A stretch of DNA of 64,000 nucleotides from CAZNFR01 sp964572225 (GTDB taxonomy: Bacteria; Bacteroidota; Bacteroidia; Bacteroidales; GCA-2748055), in assembly GCA_964572225.1 (NCBI GenBank), contig CAZNFR010000003.1, forward strand, positions 1-64,000. The letters run 5' to 3'. Below the pieces are notes generated by a model. The model did not search any database. It was not told the origin of the DNA and saw only the letters and a program-made list of their open reading frames with translations. The number at the start of each line of letters is the position of its first letter. The first letter of the stretch is position 1. Both the position numbers and the translations under genes were made by a program. Positions 1 through 9,038 of this stretch are shown here, piece after piece.

Positions 1-774
1 GAATATCCTGGTTATGCTTTTTTCGACCCCGGTGCTGACGGTTGCCGGGCGGCGGTAGGTATAATCGACTGATTGTTTCGACCGCTTTTTGGCCATGTGA
101 AGCAGAAAGACGTCGTCGCCTGAAAAAATAGCGGGGTGCAGCCTGGGAAAGGATTCCAGGAACAATTTCTTTTGGAAGGCCATATTTGCACCGTTGCAAA
201 TCGCAGGGGTATTGAGGATGAAAAGGGCCGCAGTGACCGATTGCATTGCGGCGGTTTCCAAAACCTGAAATGCTCCCGGCAGATTGAAAGAAGCGGTGAA
301 TTTTACCGGTCCGCTCTTGAATACTCCGGGTTTTGATCCGGTAGGGTTCATCATTTCCGCGATCCATCCCGGGGGCAGTGTGCAGTCTGCATCGGTGGTC
401 AGGATCCATGAATGCCTGGCTTCCCCGACTCCGCTGAGGAGAGCCTGCTTTTTACCGGGGTTGTAGCTGTTTCGGATCAACTTCCAGCCTGGTTCATCCC
501 GGATCAATCGCTGTAAATTTTCAAAACCTGTGTCCCGGGAATGATCATCCACGAAGATGATCTCACGCCGGGAGTTTGGAAAAGTCTGACTTTTGAGGGA
601 ATCGACGAGCCCGGCAAGGTTTTTTTCCTCATCTCTGAAAGGGATCACGATGCTGAACGGAAATTGGCTATCCCCAGGGGGAGAGGGTCGAAATTTTCTT
701 ACCAGTGCAAGAAACAGAATGATTCCGGCCAAGGAATAGATCCCAAGAATGATTTGTATAATAAGAATGACCAT
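1..774 (-). CDS. Glycosyltransferase family 2 (3' end cut by window)
   Basis: Reading the minus strand from the ATG at 774 gives 258 uninterrupted codons running off the window edge. The N-terminus is one hydrophobic segment (about residues 2-25), followed by a GT-A fold: FSIVIPFRDEE at the start of the domain, FVDDHS for nucleotide binding and TTDADC as the metal-binding DxD-like motif. A later SGDDVFLL resembles the acceptor-side ED/DD motif of membrane GT2 enzymes. It probably transfers a sugar to an envelope polysaccharide or lipid at the inner membrane; donor and acceptor cannot be told. It starts 10 bp after the stop of the histidine kinase upstream, so the two are probably co-transcribed. 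The missing C-terminus would normally carry further membrane helices. Confidence 0.85.
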   Translation of the reverse strand, partial: MVILIIQIILGIYSLAGIILFLALVRKFRPSPPGDSQFPFSIVIPFRDEEKNLAGLVDSLKSQTFPNSRREIIFVDDHSRDTGFENLQRLIRDEPGWKLIRNSYNPGKKQALLSGVGEARHSWILTTDADCTLPPGWIAEMMNPTGSKPGVFKSGPVKFTASFNLPGAFQVLETAAMQSVTAALFILNTPAICNGANMAFQKKLFLESFPRLHPAIFSGDDVFLLHMAKKRSKQSVDYTYRRPATVSTGVEKSITRIF

Positions 775-784
775 ATTTCAGGAG

Positions 785-3700
785 CTACAGATTTTCTTCG
801 ATCAGGGGCAGGAGCTTATCGAGCACTATCGGTTTGGTAATATAATCGGCACATCCGGCCTGCAGACAGCGGTTCCGATCTTCATCCATGGCATTGGCGG
901 TCTGGGCAATAACGGTTAATTCGGGTCGGATCTTTTTAATTTCCACGGTTGCATCATATCCATTCATAACCGGAAGTTGTATATCCATAAGGACCAGTCC
1001 GATCTCCCCGTGCTCTTTAACCCTGTCTATGGCTTCCTGGCCATTTTCTGCATGAAGTATGGTACATCCGGTTTTTCTGAGCGATATTTCCAGCAGTTTA
1101 AAACTGATGATGTTGTCCTCAACAATAAGAATGGTCAGGTTATCCCAGTGAAAATCGCCTGGAGAGGCTTTGATTTCCGGTACCTTGGCTACATATTTTT
1201 TAACGGGTTTGTAGGGAAGGGTAAAATAAAATACCGAACCCTCATTTTCCCTGGATTCAACCCAGATCTCTCCTCCCATAGCATGGACAAATCCCCTGGA
1301 AATGGCGAGTCCGAGACCGGAGCCCCCGTAAGGACGGGTGAGCGATTGGTCGGCCTGTGTAAAACGGTCGAATATAACCTTTAACTTCTCCATCGGAATC
1401 CCGATTCCGGTGTCTCTAACATAAAATAGCAAATCCCCCTGTTTGTCCTGCTTATATCCAAATTCCACTTCCCCTTCCTGGGTGAACTTAATGGCATTCC
1501 CGATAAGATTGATAAGGACCTGTCTGATCTTGGTCTTATCGCTGTATATAAAGGAATCATTGTCTTCAAATCCCGGACTGTATTTAAGTTCGAGGGTTTC
1601 CTTTTGTTTTACCATTTTTTCTGCCAGAATGAAGCAATGAAGTTCGTTCATCAGGGAGTTCAGGGAAAACTCAGACTCATTCAGGTCGATCTGGCTTGAC
1701 TCAATCTTGGAAATATCGATGATATCGTTAACAAGTCCGAGCAAAAGCTTACCGTTGGAATTTACCATGGACAGATATTCGGAACGGGTTTTTTCATCCA
1801 GATCCGATTTCATAAGCATATCGGTAAGCCCGAGAATGCCGTTCATGGGGGTACGGATCTCATGAGACATATTGGCGAGGAAGGCGGTTTTCAGCTTATC
1901 CGATTCCTCTGCCTTGGTTTTGGCTGAAATGAGATCATTTTCCAGCTGTCTCCGGTGAAGTGCAATGGTCGCCTGGTAAAGGAATGCCTCAATAAAATGC
2001 ATATCCTGCAAACGCTTGGCTCGCGAGAGGATAAGAACGCTGCCGAAAAGTTTTTTATCCTTGCTAAGGGACATTCCAAAGAACCGGTTGATGCCGAGTT
2101 CCTTTTTAACCTTTTCGGAAACATCCTCCGGGATCAGTCCAAAGGTAGATTCCGAAAATCCTCCTGCAAATTCATATAAATGATCAGCATTTTGCCTTAA
2201 ATGCCTGAGCATTTCCGGTCTGATCTCAAATCCAAATTCCTCTTCCCTCGTTCCCAGGTATTTCTTAAGGATCCTGATCTCGGTTTTATTGAATGAATTA
2301 TAAACCATTTTCATGAAGTTTTCATGATCATGGTACTGGTTGATCACAACCTCCACATCATCGATAAACTCTGTAAGTCTGAGTCCGATATAGGCAAAGA
2401 TATTTTCATCGGAGGTCATGCTGAGAAAATCAAGTGCGGTATCACTCAGGTATACAAGCTTCGACTGGTAAGCTTTCTCCTGCTCCTCCGCTTTTTTTCG
2501 GTTGGTGATGTCAACCATTACACCCCTTATTCCTGCCCAGATACCGTCCTGGTATATGTTATTGGTGAACACAAGAACGGGGATCCGTTTACCGCTGCGG
2601 GAAATTACCGTATACTCTTTGCCCTGGAGCTCATTGCCGTAGCGCAGGTTCCAGAAGGATTCGTTGACTCTTTCCTTATCTTCAGGGGAGATCACCTCGA
2701 AAATATTGAGTCCCTTTTCGAAATCGTCCTGGTCGTACTCCATAATTTCGAAACCCTTAAGGTTTACATAGGTGACATTCCCCTCTGTATCCGTTTCGAA
2801 CACCACTTCGGGTAAAAGGGTGATTATATCCTTGAATTTCTCCTCACTTCTTTTCAGGGCCTGTTCAGAAAGCTTTTGTTCGGTTATATCCCGGGAAATA
2901 CCGGTAATTCCGCTTACCTTCCCATGCTCGTTAAAAACCGGAGCCTTATGTGTTTCAGAATAACGCTTTCCTTTGTAGCCATCCTCCACTTCATAAAAAA
3001 GGGCTGCTTTTCCGGTTCTGAGCACTAGTCGGTCTTTTCGCAAATAATCTTTGGCCAGTCTTGGAGGACACAGTTCAAAATCTGTTTTCCCGATAATTTC
3101 CTCAACCGGTTTGCGATAGAAGTCTAAAAATGCTTGATTTACGGAAACATACCTCCCCTCCTTATCCTTAAGCCAGGCAAGATGAGGGATATTATCCAGA
3201 ATAGCCTGCTGCCTTGACTGAGACTGCCGCAATTCCTCTTCCAGGTTTTTTATTTCACTAATATCGGTTGAAACGGAAACAATCCTGTAGGTTTGTCCGT
3301 GATCATTCCAAACCGGATAACTGCGCTGCCAAATCCAGGAGATTTCGTCATCCTTTTTTATGATCCGGTACTGCTCATCGAAGATGAAGGTGCTCTTATA
3401 GGTTTTTGAAGAAAAAACCTTCTCGATTCTTATTTTATCATCCGGATGGATGTAATTCCGGTAAGCCCAGGGGTTCTTTCGTAATTCTTCCCTTGATATA
3501 CCGTACACACTCTCGAAAGCCGGATTCGCATAGACTACTTTATTTCCATCAATAAGGATAAAAGAGTCGTTGGTATTTTCGGCCAGTTCACGGAACTTCT
3601 CCTCCCCATCGATCAAAGCCTGTTCATAGCCTTTTCGCTCACTTATGTCTCTTGCAAAGGTCGCAATTCCATTTACTTTATCACCATTCCTTCCCCAAAG

Positions 3701-4162
3701 GGGTAATTTTATGATTTCATGCCATCTTGGACCTTCCCTGACTGGAAAAAGGGCTTCCTTTATACTTTGTTTACCGGTATTCATTACCAGAAGGTCCTCA
3801 GATTCAAAGATCCCGGCGGTGACGGCAGGAAAGAGGTCATGGTCCGATTTTCCGATAATATCCTTTGCCTCCCGGCCTATCATTCTTGCAAAAGCCTTAT
3901 TGCAGCGTGTGTAGATCCCTTTTTTATTCTTGGCCCACATCAGGAGGGGGATCTCATTAAAAAACTTCTCGTTGAATGGTTGCCCGGAAAAGATCCCGTC
4001 CAGGTCGCTCATCGGATCCATGGAAGGCATGCTTCCCGGCCTGATCCCTTCTTTTTTCAGAATTATCTTCTTCAGAAGTTCATTTTCCTCTTTCAATCTG
4101 AGAAGTTCAGACTCTGTATTCAGGGTCGTTCGCAATTTTTTCTCATTTTCTTTTCCGGCCAT
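785..4162 (-). CDS. Hybrid sensor histidine kinase (PAS x4, GAF, HisKA, HATPase, receiver)
   Basis: A 1125-residue protein with no convincing membrane helix, so probably a cytoplasmic sensor. Rough order: N-terminal coiled coil (1-50), four PAS domains (about 70-560), a GAF-like region (570-730), HisKA with the phospho-acceptor His in ANMSHEIRTP (about 765), HATPase_c with NAIKFT, DTGIGIP and GGSGLGLAIS boxes (860-985), and a C-terminal receiver (1010-1125) with IVEDN, LMDIQLPVMNG (phospho-Asp) and a Lys in ITKPI. The fused receiver makes it a hybrid kinase that needs a phosphotransfer partner or acts through its own receiver; no partner is adjacent. The ATG at 4162 is preferred; an in-frame GTG seven codons upstream (4183) is the alternative. 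The gene lies between a nucleoside transporter and a GT2 gene on the same strand. Ligand unknown. Confidence 0.93.
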   Translation of the reverse strand: MAGKENEKKLRTTLNTESELLRLKEENELLKKIILKKEGIRPGSMPSMDPMSDLDGIFSGQPFNEKFFNEIPLLMWAKNKKGIYTRCNKAFARMIGREAKDIIGKSDHDLFPAVTAGIFESEDLLVMNTGKQSIKEALFPVREGPRWHEIIKLPLWGRNGDKVNGIATFARDISERKGYEQALIDGEEKFRELAENTNDSFILIDGNKVVYANPAFESVYGISREELRKNPWAYRNYIHPDDKIRIEKVFSSKTYKSTFIFDEQYRIIKKDDEISWIWQRSYPVWNDHGQTYRIVSVSTDISEIKNLEEELRQSQSRQQAILDNIPHLAWLKDKEGRYVSVNQAFLDFYRKPVEEIIGKTDFELCPPRLAKDYLRKDRLVLRTGKAALFYEVEDGYKGKRYSETHKAPVFNEHGKVSGITGISRDITEQKLSEQALKRSEEKFKDIITLLPEVVFETDTEGNVTYVNLKGFEIMEYDQDDFEKGLNIFEVISPEDKERVNESFWNLRYGNELQGKEYTVISRSGKRIPVLVFTNNIYQDGIWAGIRGVMVDITNRKKAEEQEKAYQSKLVYLSDTALDFLSMTSDENIFAYIGLRLTEFIDDVEVVINQYHDHENFMKMVYNSFNKTEIRILKKYLGTREEEFGFEIRPEMLRHLRQNADHLYEFAGGFSESTFGLIPEDVSEKVKKELGINRFFGMSLSKDKKLFGSVLILSRAKRLQDMHFIEAFLYQATIALHRRQLENDLISAKTKAEESDKLKTAFLANMSHEIRTPMNGILGLTDMLMKSDLDEKTRSEYLSMVNSNGKLLLGLVNDIIDISKIESSQIDLNESEFSLNSLMNELHCFILAEKMVKQKETLELKYSPGFEDNDSFIYSDKTKIRQVLINLIGNAIKFTQEGEVEFGYKQDKQGDLLFYVRDTGIGIPMEKLKVIFDRFTQADQSLTRPYGGSGLGLAISRGFVHAMGGEIWVESRENEGSVFYFTLPYKPVKKYVAKVPEIKASPGDFHWDNLTILIVEDNIISFKLLEISLRKTGCTILHAENGQEAIDRVKEHGEIGLVLMDIQLPVMNGYDATVEIKKIRPELTVIAQTANAMDEDRNRCLQAGCADYITKPIVLDKLLPLIEENL

Positions 4163-4194
4163 ATTTCCTTTTGTCTTTCCCACCTTTCAAAGAT

Positions 4195-5688
4195 TTATGC
4201 CAGTATGACTCCAACAATGGTTGCCGATAGCAGGGAAGCAAGGGTACCGGCAAGGAATGCTCTCATTCCCAGGCGTGCTGCCATCGCTTTTTTTCCAGGC
4301 GCAAGTGAACTTATGGCTCCCACAAGCATCCCAATGGAAGCAAAATTAGCAAATCCGCACAGGATATAGGTCGACATGATCACAGATCGGGGATCGTGGA
4401 AAAGTCCTGCCGTTTTGAATTCTGCAAGTCGGATATAACCAATAAACTCCGTCATGATGATTTTTTCGCCCAAAAGGGTTCCTGCAAGGGTTATATCCTG
4501 GGAATCTATACCAATTAACCACATCAAAGGGGACATCAGGTATCCGAGAATAAACTGCATTGACAGATGATCGTATCTCCCCTTGCTGATGCCGGCTACC
4601 CAATCATTCAACCCGGTCCAGTCACCGATCTGCAGGAAAAAATAGTTAAACATGGCAATAAATGCAAGAAAAACGAGCAACATTGAACCAATAATTACGG
4701 CCAGCTTAACTCCCTGAAAGGTTCCGTTATTCAATGCCTCCAATACGTTTCCACCTATTCTGTCCATAGAAACGCTTGCATCACGCGTGATCTCTTCAGT
4801 CTGGGGCTCAAGGATCTTGGCGATTACCACCACTCCGGGAGCAGCCATAACCGAAGCTGCCAGCAGGTGGCGTGCAAACTCAATTCTCTGAACCGGATCA
4901 TCTCCACCCAGAAAGTTAATATATAATGCCAGAACACCTCCTGCCATGGTTGCCAGACCTGCCGACATAACCAGCATGATTTCCGAACGGTTCATCTTTT
5001 CCAGATAAGCTTTGATCATAAGGGGAGATTCGGCCTGTCCGATAAATATATTGGCCGTTACCGCCAGGCTTTCAGCACCGGATATCTTAAGAAACCGCAA
5101 TAAGACTCTCGCGAACAACCATACCACCTTTTGTATGATTCCAAAATAAAAGAGTACGGAGGTAAGGGCTGAAAAGAAAATAATGGTTGGTAGAATTCTG
5201 ATGGCAAAATTCTGTAATGGCTGTTCGATTTTTTGAGTAGCCATGGATCTGAAAAGAAATTCTGTACCGGCATCGGTAAAATCCAGGATCTTTACAAATG
5301 CCTTTCCGCCAAAATCAAAAACTGCCTGAACTGCAGGAACCTGAAGGATCAAAAGGGCAAGAATAATCTGGAATGACAGCCCCAATAAAACAGTCCTCCA
5401 GTCAATGTTTCTCCGGTTTCTACTAAAAAGCAAGGAAATAAGCAAAATGGAAAAAATACCCAGCAGGCCTCTTGCCAGCCTTAGCATACTGAATTCAAAA
5501 TCATTTCTCGGTGGAATGAGGTTGGCGTTGCGGACTTTCTCAATTTCTGTTTGAGAAGTAGAAGGACCAGCGGTCAGACTGTCTGGAGGTTGTTGAACCG
5601 GGTTTGCCAGGACATCCGGAGCCTGGAAAAGAAACAAGAATAGAATCATGATGGTTCCGAAGCCGAAGAAGTTAACCCTGCCCTTCAT
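4195..5688 (-). CDS. Concentrative nucleoside transporter (NupC/CNT family)
   Basis: A 497-residue polytopic inner-membrane protein, predicted to import nucleosides with Na+ or H+. Family signatures are visible: IFIGQAESPLMIKAYL matches the conserved nucleoside-binding segment, and CGFANFASIGMLVGA matches the late CNT signature. Unlike the roughly 400-residue E. coli NupC, it carries an N-terminal extension of about 75 residues: a signal-like hydrophobic stretch (GFGTIMILFLFLFQAPDVLA) followed by a polar Pro/Ser/Thr-rich segment, so its N-terminus may be processed. I chose ATG 5688 over a TTG at 5697; the ATG lies 6 bp beyond the TGA of the upstream bifunctional nuclease, which suggests translational coupling. 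Confidence 0.92.
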   Translation of the reverse strand: MKGRVNFFGFGTIMILFLFLFQAPDVLANPVQQPPDSLTAGPSTSQTEIEKVRNANLIPPRNDFEFSMLRLARGLLGIFSILLISLLFSRNRRNIDWRTVLLGLSFQIILALLILQVPAVQAVFDFGGKAFVKILDFTDAGTEFLFRSMATQKIEQPLQNFAIRILPTIIFFSALTSVLFYFGIIQKVVWLFARVLLRFLKISGAESLAVTANIFIGQAESPLMIKAYLEKMNRSEIMLVMSAGLATMAGGVLALYINFLGGDDPVQRIEFARHLLAASVMAAPGVVVIAKILEPQTEEITRDASVSMDRIGGNVLEALNNGTFQGVKLAVIIGSMLLVFLAFIAMFNYFFLQIGDWTGLNDWVAGISKGRYDHLSMQFILGYLMSPLMWLIGIDSQDITLAGTLLGEKIIMTEFIGYIRLAEFKTAGLFHDPRSVIMSTYILCGFANFASIGMLVGAISSLAPGKKAMAARLGMRAFLAGTLASLLSATIVGVILA

Positions 5689-5693
5689 GAAAG

Positions 5694-6311
5694 TCAATTA
5701 TTTTGTCTACGCTCAATTTCCTCTTTTATCATGGAGGCCTTTTCGTAATCTTCTTCGCTAATGGCCTTTTCCATCATCTTTTTGAGCTCTTCAACTCCGT
5801 ACTTGCTGTATTCCCGGGATCCATAGGAATAGCCTGACTTCTTGGTGCTTTTCTTTTCCACCGGATCTTTCTTTTCTTCCATGTTCCCGGTTTCCTTGTC
5901 GAAATCGAGTACAATCCCTGCCTTGGTGATAATCTCCTCTGTTGTATAAATGGGGCATTTAAACCGGAGGGCAAGGGCAATGGCATCTGAGGTCCTTGCA
6001 TCAAGAGTAATCTTTTCCGATCCGTTGTCACATAAGAGCTGGGAATAAAAGACCCCTTCTTCCAGTTTATACACGATTACCTCATTGATCCCTATACCAT
6101 AAACCCTGGCAAAGCTGAGAAAAAGATCATGAGTCAGAGGTCGTGGGGGTTTCAGACCTTCAAGTTCGATTGCAATTGCCTGCGCTTCAAAACCTCCAAC
6201 AATGATGGGAATTCTCCGGTCTCCGTCTTCCTCAGTGAGGATCAGTGCATACGCACCCGATTGAGTCTGGCTGTAAGATATTCCCAGAACGTTTAATTTA
6301 ATCATACTCAT
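5694..6311 (-). CDS. Bifunctional nuclease family protein (DUF151) with UVR motif
   Basis: 205 residues. The first ~140 form the DUF151/BFN domain, with GGFEAQAIAIELEG and the DARTSDAIALALR helix carrying the conserved Asp residues. BFN proteins have been reported as DNase/RNase in plants, and the fold is common in bacteria. After a charged Lys/Ser linker (about 145-165) the last 35 residues match a UvrB/UvrC-type (UVR) helical hairpin (SEEDYEKASMIKEEIERR), which usually binds a UvrC- or Clp-like partner. This two-domain arrangement recurs in Bacteroidota. It is the first gene of a run with the CNT transporter downstream. A second ATG at 6305 would remove only two residues. Confidence 0.88.
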   Translation of the reverse strand: MSMIKLNVLGISYSQTQSGAYALILTEEDGDRRIPIIVGGFEAQAIAIELEGLKPPRPLTHDLFLSFARVYGIGINEVIVYKLEEGVFYSQLLCDNGSEKITLDARTSDAIALALRFKCPIYTTEEIITKAGIVLDFDKETGNMEEKKDPVEKKSTKKSGYSYGSREYSKYGVEELKKMMEKAISEEDYEKASMIKEEIERRQNN

Positions 6312-6343
6312 GAAATTCTTCGTAGAAAAATATAAGTTAAAGG

Positions 6344-6371
6344 CAAATATAGTGATTTACTTCCAACCAAC
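6344..6371 (-). promoter_or_regulatory. Candidate promoter of the bifunctional nuclease gene
   Basis: On the minus strand TATATTTG (6351-6344) fits the Bacteroidota -7 box TAnnTTTG exactly. A GTTG at 6371-6368 is a weak -33 match with a short 16-bp spacer. Transcription would begin near 6337, giving a leader of about 26 nt. Confidence 0.4.
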
Positions 6372-6672
6372 AGGATTACCATGGAAGGGAATTAAATGTG
6401 GGGAAACCCTGTTAGGGAAAAGTTTCCTCTATACCGGTTATTACAGATTTAGAAATCAAATTATGGTCTTATTTTTGAACTGGCACCGCAGGTGTTGCAA
6501 TTTAAACAAATGAAGATTGGATAGGTTTTACTAAACGGGGATTATTTCCTCCGACAGCTAAAAAAGTAGGATTTAACGATTTGATCTTTGCATTGTTATG
6601 GCTAAAATCATCAGCCTTATACCAAAGGACTCATTAAAACCCATGGAAAATAAATTTTTCGCGGTCTAATAC

Positions 6673-6703
6673 TTTGTTAATCAAGAGAACTTTTATATTT
6701 TTG
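6673..6703 (+). promoter_or_regulatory. Promoter of rplU-rpmA (Bacteroidota -33/-7 type)
   Basis: TTTG at 6673-6676 and TATTTTTG at 6696-6703 are separated by 19 bp, an essentially perfect match to the Bacteroidota housekeeping consensus TTTG-N19-TAnnTTTG. The predicted start near 6710 leaves a leader of about 30 nt before the rplU ATG. Confidence 0.75.
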
Positions 6704-6739
6704 CACTCCGTTTAGAAAAGAAACTTTAAATTTACGATA

Positions 6740-7375
6740 ATGTACGCAATTGTTGAAATAGCAGGACAGCAGTTCAAGGTTGAAAAAGACCAAAAAATAT
6801 ATGTACACCGGCTCGAAGGTGAAACCGGTTCGAGTGTGGAATTTGACAATGTATTATTAATTGATACGGATAAAGATGTCATTGTAGGTGCACCTGTTAT
6901 TTCCGGAGCCATGGTGACCGCCAAAATCCTGGATCACATGAAGGGTGACAAGGTACTTGTTTTCAAAAAGAAAAGAAGAAAAGGCTATCAGAAACTGAAT
7001 GGTCACCGTCAATATTTTACTCAGATTCAGATTGAGAACATCGTAGAAAAAGGAGCGGCCCCGAAAAAAGAAGAACCGAAAAAAGAAGCCTCCGCAAAGC
7101 CTGAGTCTACAAAACCACAGGCTGAAAAGAAGGAAACAAAGAAAGCAGTTTCTCCCGCAAGTGAGCCCAAAGCTACTACTACGAAAAAGTCTGAAAAGGT
7201 CCCTGCTGCAGAGAAAAAAGCCACAACAAAAGCTACAGGAACAAAAACCGGAGCCACCGAGAAAAAGACAGCACCTAAATCTGCAGCTGCCACCGGAACC
7301 AAAAAGAAAGTGGAAAAAAAACCAGAGGAACTCAAAAAGGATGAAGGGGACAAAAAAGGTAACCCTACCGAATAA
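6740..7375 (+). CDS. rplU: 50S ribosomal protein L21 with Lys/Ala-rich C-terminal extension
   Basis: Residues 1-102 are a complete L21: MYAIVEIAGQQFKVE start, GAPVISGA, and the rRNA-binding stretch KKKRRKGYQKLNGHRQ. L21 normally ends here at about 103 residues, but the frame continues for another 109 residues of low-complexity sequence rich in Lys, Ala, Glu, Thr and Pro (KKEEPKKEAS-like units). The tail is highly basic and probably disordered. The gene is 27 bp upstream of rpmA (L27), the usual L21-L27 order, and has a strong promoter. The tail shows no frameshift sign: the stop lies just before rpmA and base composition stays A-rich for Lys codons. Confidence 0.97.
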   Translation: MYAIVEIAGQQFKVEKDQKIYVHRLEGETGSSVEFDNVLLIDTDKDVIVGAPVISGAMVTAKILDHMKGDKVLVFKKKRRKGYQKLNGHRQYFTQIQIENIVEKGAAPKKEEPKKEASAKPESTKPQAEKKETKKAVSPASEPKATTTKKSEKVPAAEKKATTKATGTKTGATEKKTAPKSAAATGTKKKVEKKPEELKKDEGDKKGNPTE

Positions 7376-7402
7376 TGCAAACACCTAAAAAATTATAATA
7401 TT

Positions 7403-7660
7403 ATGGCACATAAGAAAGGAGCAGGTAGTTCAAGGAACGGTCGTGAATCAGAAAGCAAACGACTTGGCATCAAGCTTTTCGGAGGTCAGGACGTTAAAGC
7501 AGGCAACATTCTCGTACGGCAGAGAGGCACCCAGCACCATCCTGGCGAAAACGTTGGCATTGGAAAAGATCACACCCTCTACGCGCTGATTGATGGCAAG
7601 GTGGAATTCAAAAGAAAACAGGGGGATCGTTCTTTTGTAAATATCATACCTGCCGAATAA
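7403..7660 (+). CDS. rpmA: 50S ribosomal protein L27
   Basis: 85 residues with the full family pattern: MAHKKGAGSSRNGRES at the N-terminus, which reaches the peptidyl-transferase centre, then GNILVRQRGT and GKDHTLYALIDG. There is no N-terminal extension of the Firmicutes type that needs a processing protease. It follows rplU and is closed by an intrinsic terminator 29 bp after its stop. Confidence 0.98.
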   Translation: MAHKKGAGSSRNGRESESKRLGIKLFGGQDVKAGNILVRQRGTQHHPGENVGIGKDHTLYALIDGKVEFKRKQGDRSFVNIIPAE

Positions 7661-7689
7661 AAATTTCAAAAAACCTTATGGTGAAAAAT

Positions 7690-7734
7690 CTCCTTTAAAC
7701 TGTACCTTTATACAGTCTGAAGGAGTTTTTTTTT
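7690..7734 (+). terminator. Intrinsic terminator after rpmA
   Basis: CTCCTT (7690-7695) pairs with AAGGAG (7720-7725); inside it ACTGTA pairs with TACAGT around a CCTTTA loop, with 3-nt internal loops between the stems. Nine T residues follow directly (7726-7734). This separates the ribosomal protein unit from serS. Confidence 0.85.
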
Positions 7735-7751
7735 GCCCAAAAGCCCGCTTT

Positions 7752-9032
7752 ATGCTAATTCTGAGCTATATTAAAGAAAATCGTGACCAGGTCATATCCC
7801 GTTTAAAAATTAAAAACTTTGATGCTGAAAAGATCATTGATGAAGTGCTTTCCCTGGATACCAGCCGAAGAGAACTGCAGGCAGCCAACGATTCCAGGCA
7901 GGCTGAAATGAATGCACTATCAAAGGAGATCGGTCAGCTTTTCAAGGCGGGAGAAAAAGAAAAAGCGGAAGAAGCAAAAAACAAAACTACCCGGCTAAAG
8001 GAATCCATTGCCACCGACAGTAAGCAATTATCTGAGATTAAAAGACTACTTGCGGAAAAACTTACCCAGATTCCCAATCTTCCTCATAACTCGGTGCCTT
8101 CAGGAAAGAGTGCTGAGGATAATGAGCTTGTCAGGAAAAATGAATTCATTCCCGATTTACCTGAAAATCCACTCCCCCATTGGGAGTTAGGAGCTAAATT
8201 CGGTCTTTTGGATTTCGAGTTGGGAAACAAGATAACCGGAGCCGGTTTCCCTGTATATCGTGGTAAAGGAGCAAAACTTCAAAGGGCGTTGATCAGCTTC
8301 TTTTTGGATGAAAATGAAAAAGCAGGCTATACGGAATTTTTACCCCCTTTGCTGGTAAACGAGGACTCGGGATTTGGTACCGGTCAGCTTCCGGATAAGG
8401 AAGGACAAATGTACCATGTTAAAGAGGATAACCTATATCTCATTCCTACCGCCGAGGTACCATTGACCAACCTATACCGGGATGTGATTCTTGATGAAAG
8501 TGATCTGCCAGTTCTCAATACGGCATACACTCCCTGCTTCAGGCGGGAAGCAGGTTCCTACGGAAAGGATGTCCGCGGACTCAATCGTTTGCACCAATTC
8601 GATAAGGTGGAAATTGTCCGGATTGAGCATCCCGATCATTCCTACGCTGCGCTGGAAACGATGGTGGATCATGTGGAGGCTCTGGTACAAAAGCTTGGAC
8701 TTCCCTACCGAATCCTAAAACTTTGCGGCGGGGATATGAGCTTTACCTCTGCGCTCACCTATGATTTTGAAATATGGTCAGGGGCCCAGAAACGCTGGCT
8801 GGAAGTAAGTTCTGTTTCCAACTTTGAAGATTACCAGGCCAATCGCCTCAAGCTCAGATTCAGGGACAAAGAGTCCGGAAAAAACCGGATTGCACATACC
8901 CTGAATGGATCTGCGCTGGCTCTTCCACGCATAGTTGCAGGTATTCTGGAAAACAATCAGACCAGGGAGGGCATAAGGATCCCCGAAGTCCTGGCACCCT
9001 ATACCGGTTTTGACTTAATTTCCCAGGATTAA
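7752..9032 (+). CDS. serS: Serine--tRNA ligase
   Basis: 426 residues, the usual size of bacterial SerRS. The N-terminal 110 residues form the long antiparallel coiled-coil arm that grips the tRNA(Ser) variable arm. The class II catalytic core follows, with YLIPTAEVPLTNLY (motif 1/TxE region that recognises serine), FRREAGSYGKDVRG (motif 2) and NGSALALPRIVAGILEN (motif 3). It charges tRNA(Ser) with serine in the cytoplasm. It starts 17 bp after the rpmA terminator's T-tract and ends 6 bp before the EamA transporter. Confidence 0.98.
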   Translation: MLILSYIKENRDQVISRLKIKNFDAEKIIDEVLSLDTSRRELQAANDSRQAEMNALSKEIGQLFKAGEKEKAEEAKNKTTRLKESIATDSKQLSEIKRLLAEKLTQIPNLPHNSVPSGKSAEDNELVRKNEFIPDLPENPLPHWELGAKFGLLDFELGNKITGAGFPVYRGKGAKLQRALISFFLDENEKAGYTEFLPPLLVNEDSGFGTGQLPDKEGQMYHVKEDNLYLIPTAEVPLTNLYRDVILDESDLPVLNTAYTPCFRREAGSYGKDVRGLNRLHQFDKVEIVRIEHPDHSYAALETMVDHVEALVQKLGLPYRILKLCGGDMSFTSALTYDFEIWSGAQKRWLEVSSVSNFEDYQANRLKLRFRDKESGKNRIAHTLNGSALALPRIVAGILENNQTREGIRIPEVLAPYTGFDLISQD

Positions 9033-9038
9033 TCCCTT

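Larger units (their letters stand above)
6312..6739. other. 428-bp divergent intergenic region
   Basis: This gap separates the minus-strand nuclease gene from the plus-strand rplU. It holds outward-facing promoter candidates near each end. Around 6400-6431 there is an imperfect dyad (GGAAAC ... GTTTCC enclosing CCCT/AGGG) with no T-tract. A 67-codon open frame at 6310-6513 has no recognisable protein features. I see no RNA gene here. Confidence 0.5.

Noticed and set aside
6310..6513. 67-codon plus-strand open frame between the bifunctional nuclease and rplU
   Set aside because: No recognisable features, overlaps the nuclease start and promoter, and composition looks intergenic.
6857..7384. 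Long minus-strand frames opposite the rplU tail, rich in Phe, Ser and Cys
   Set aside because: They are the reverse complement of Lys/Ala-rich codons and have no protein-like structure.
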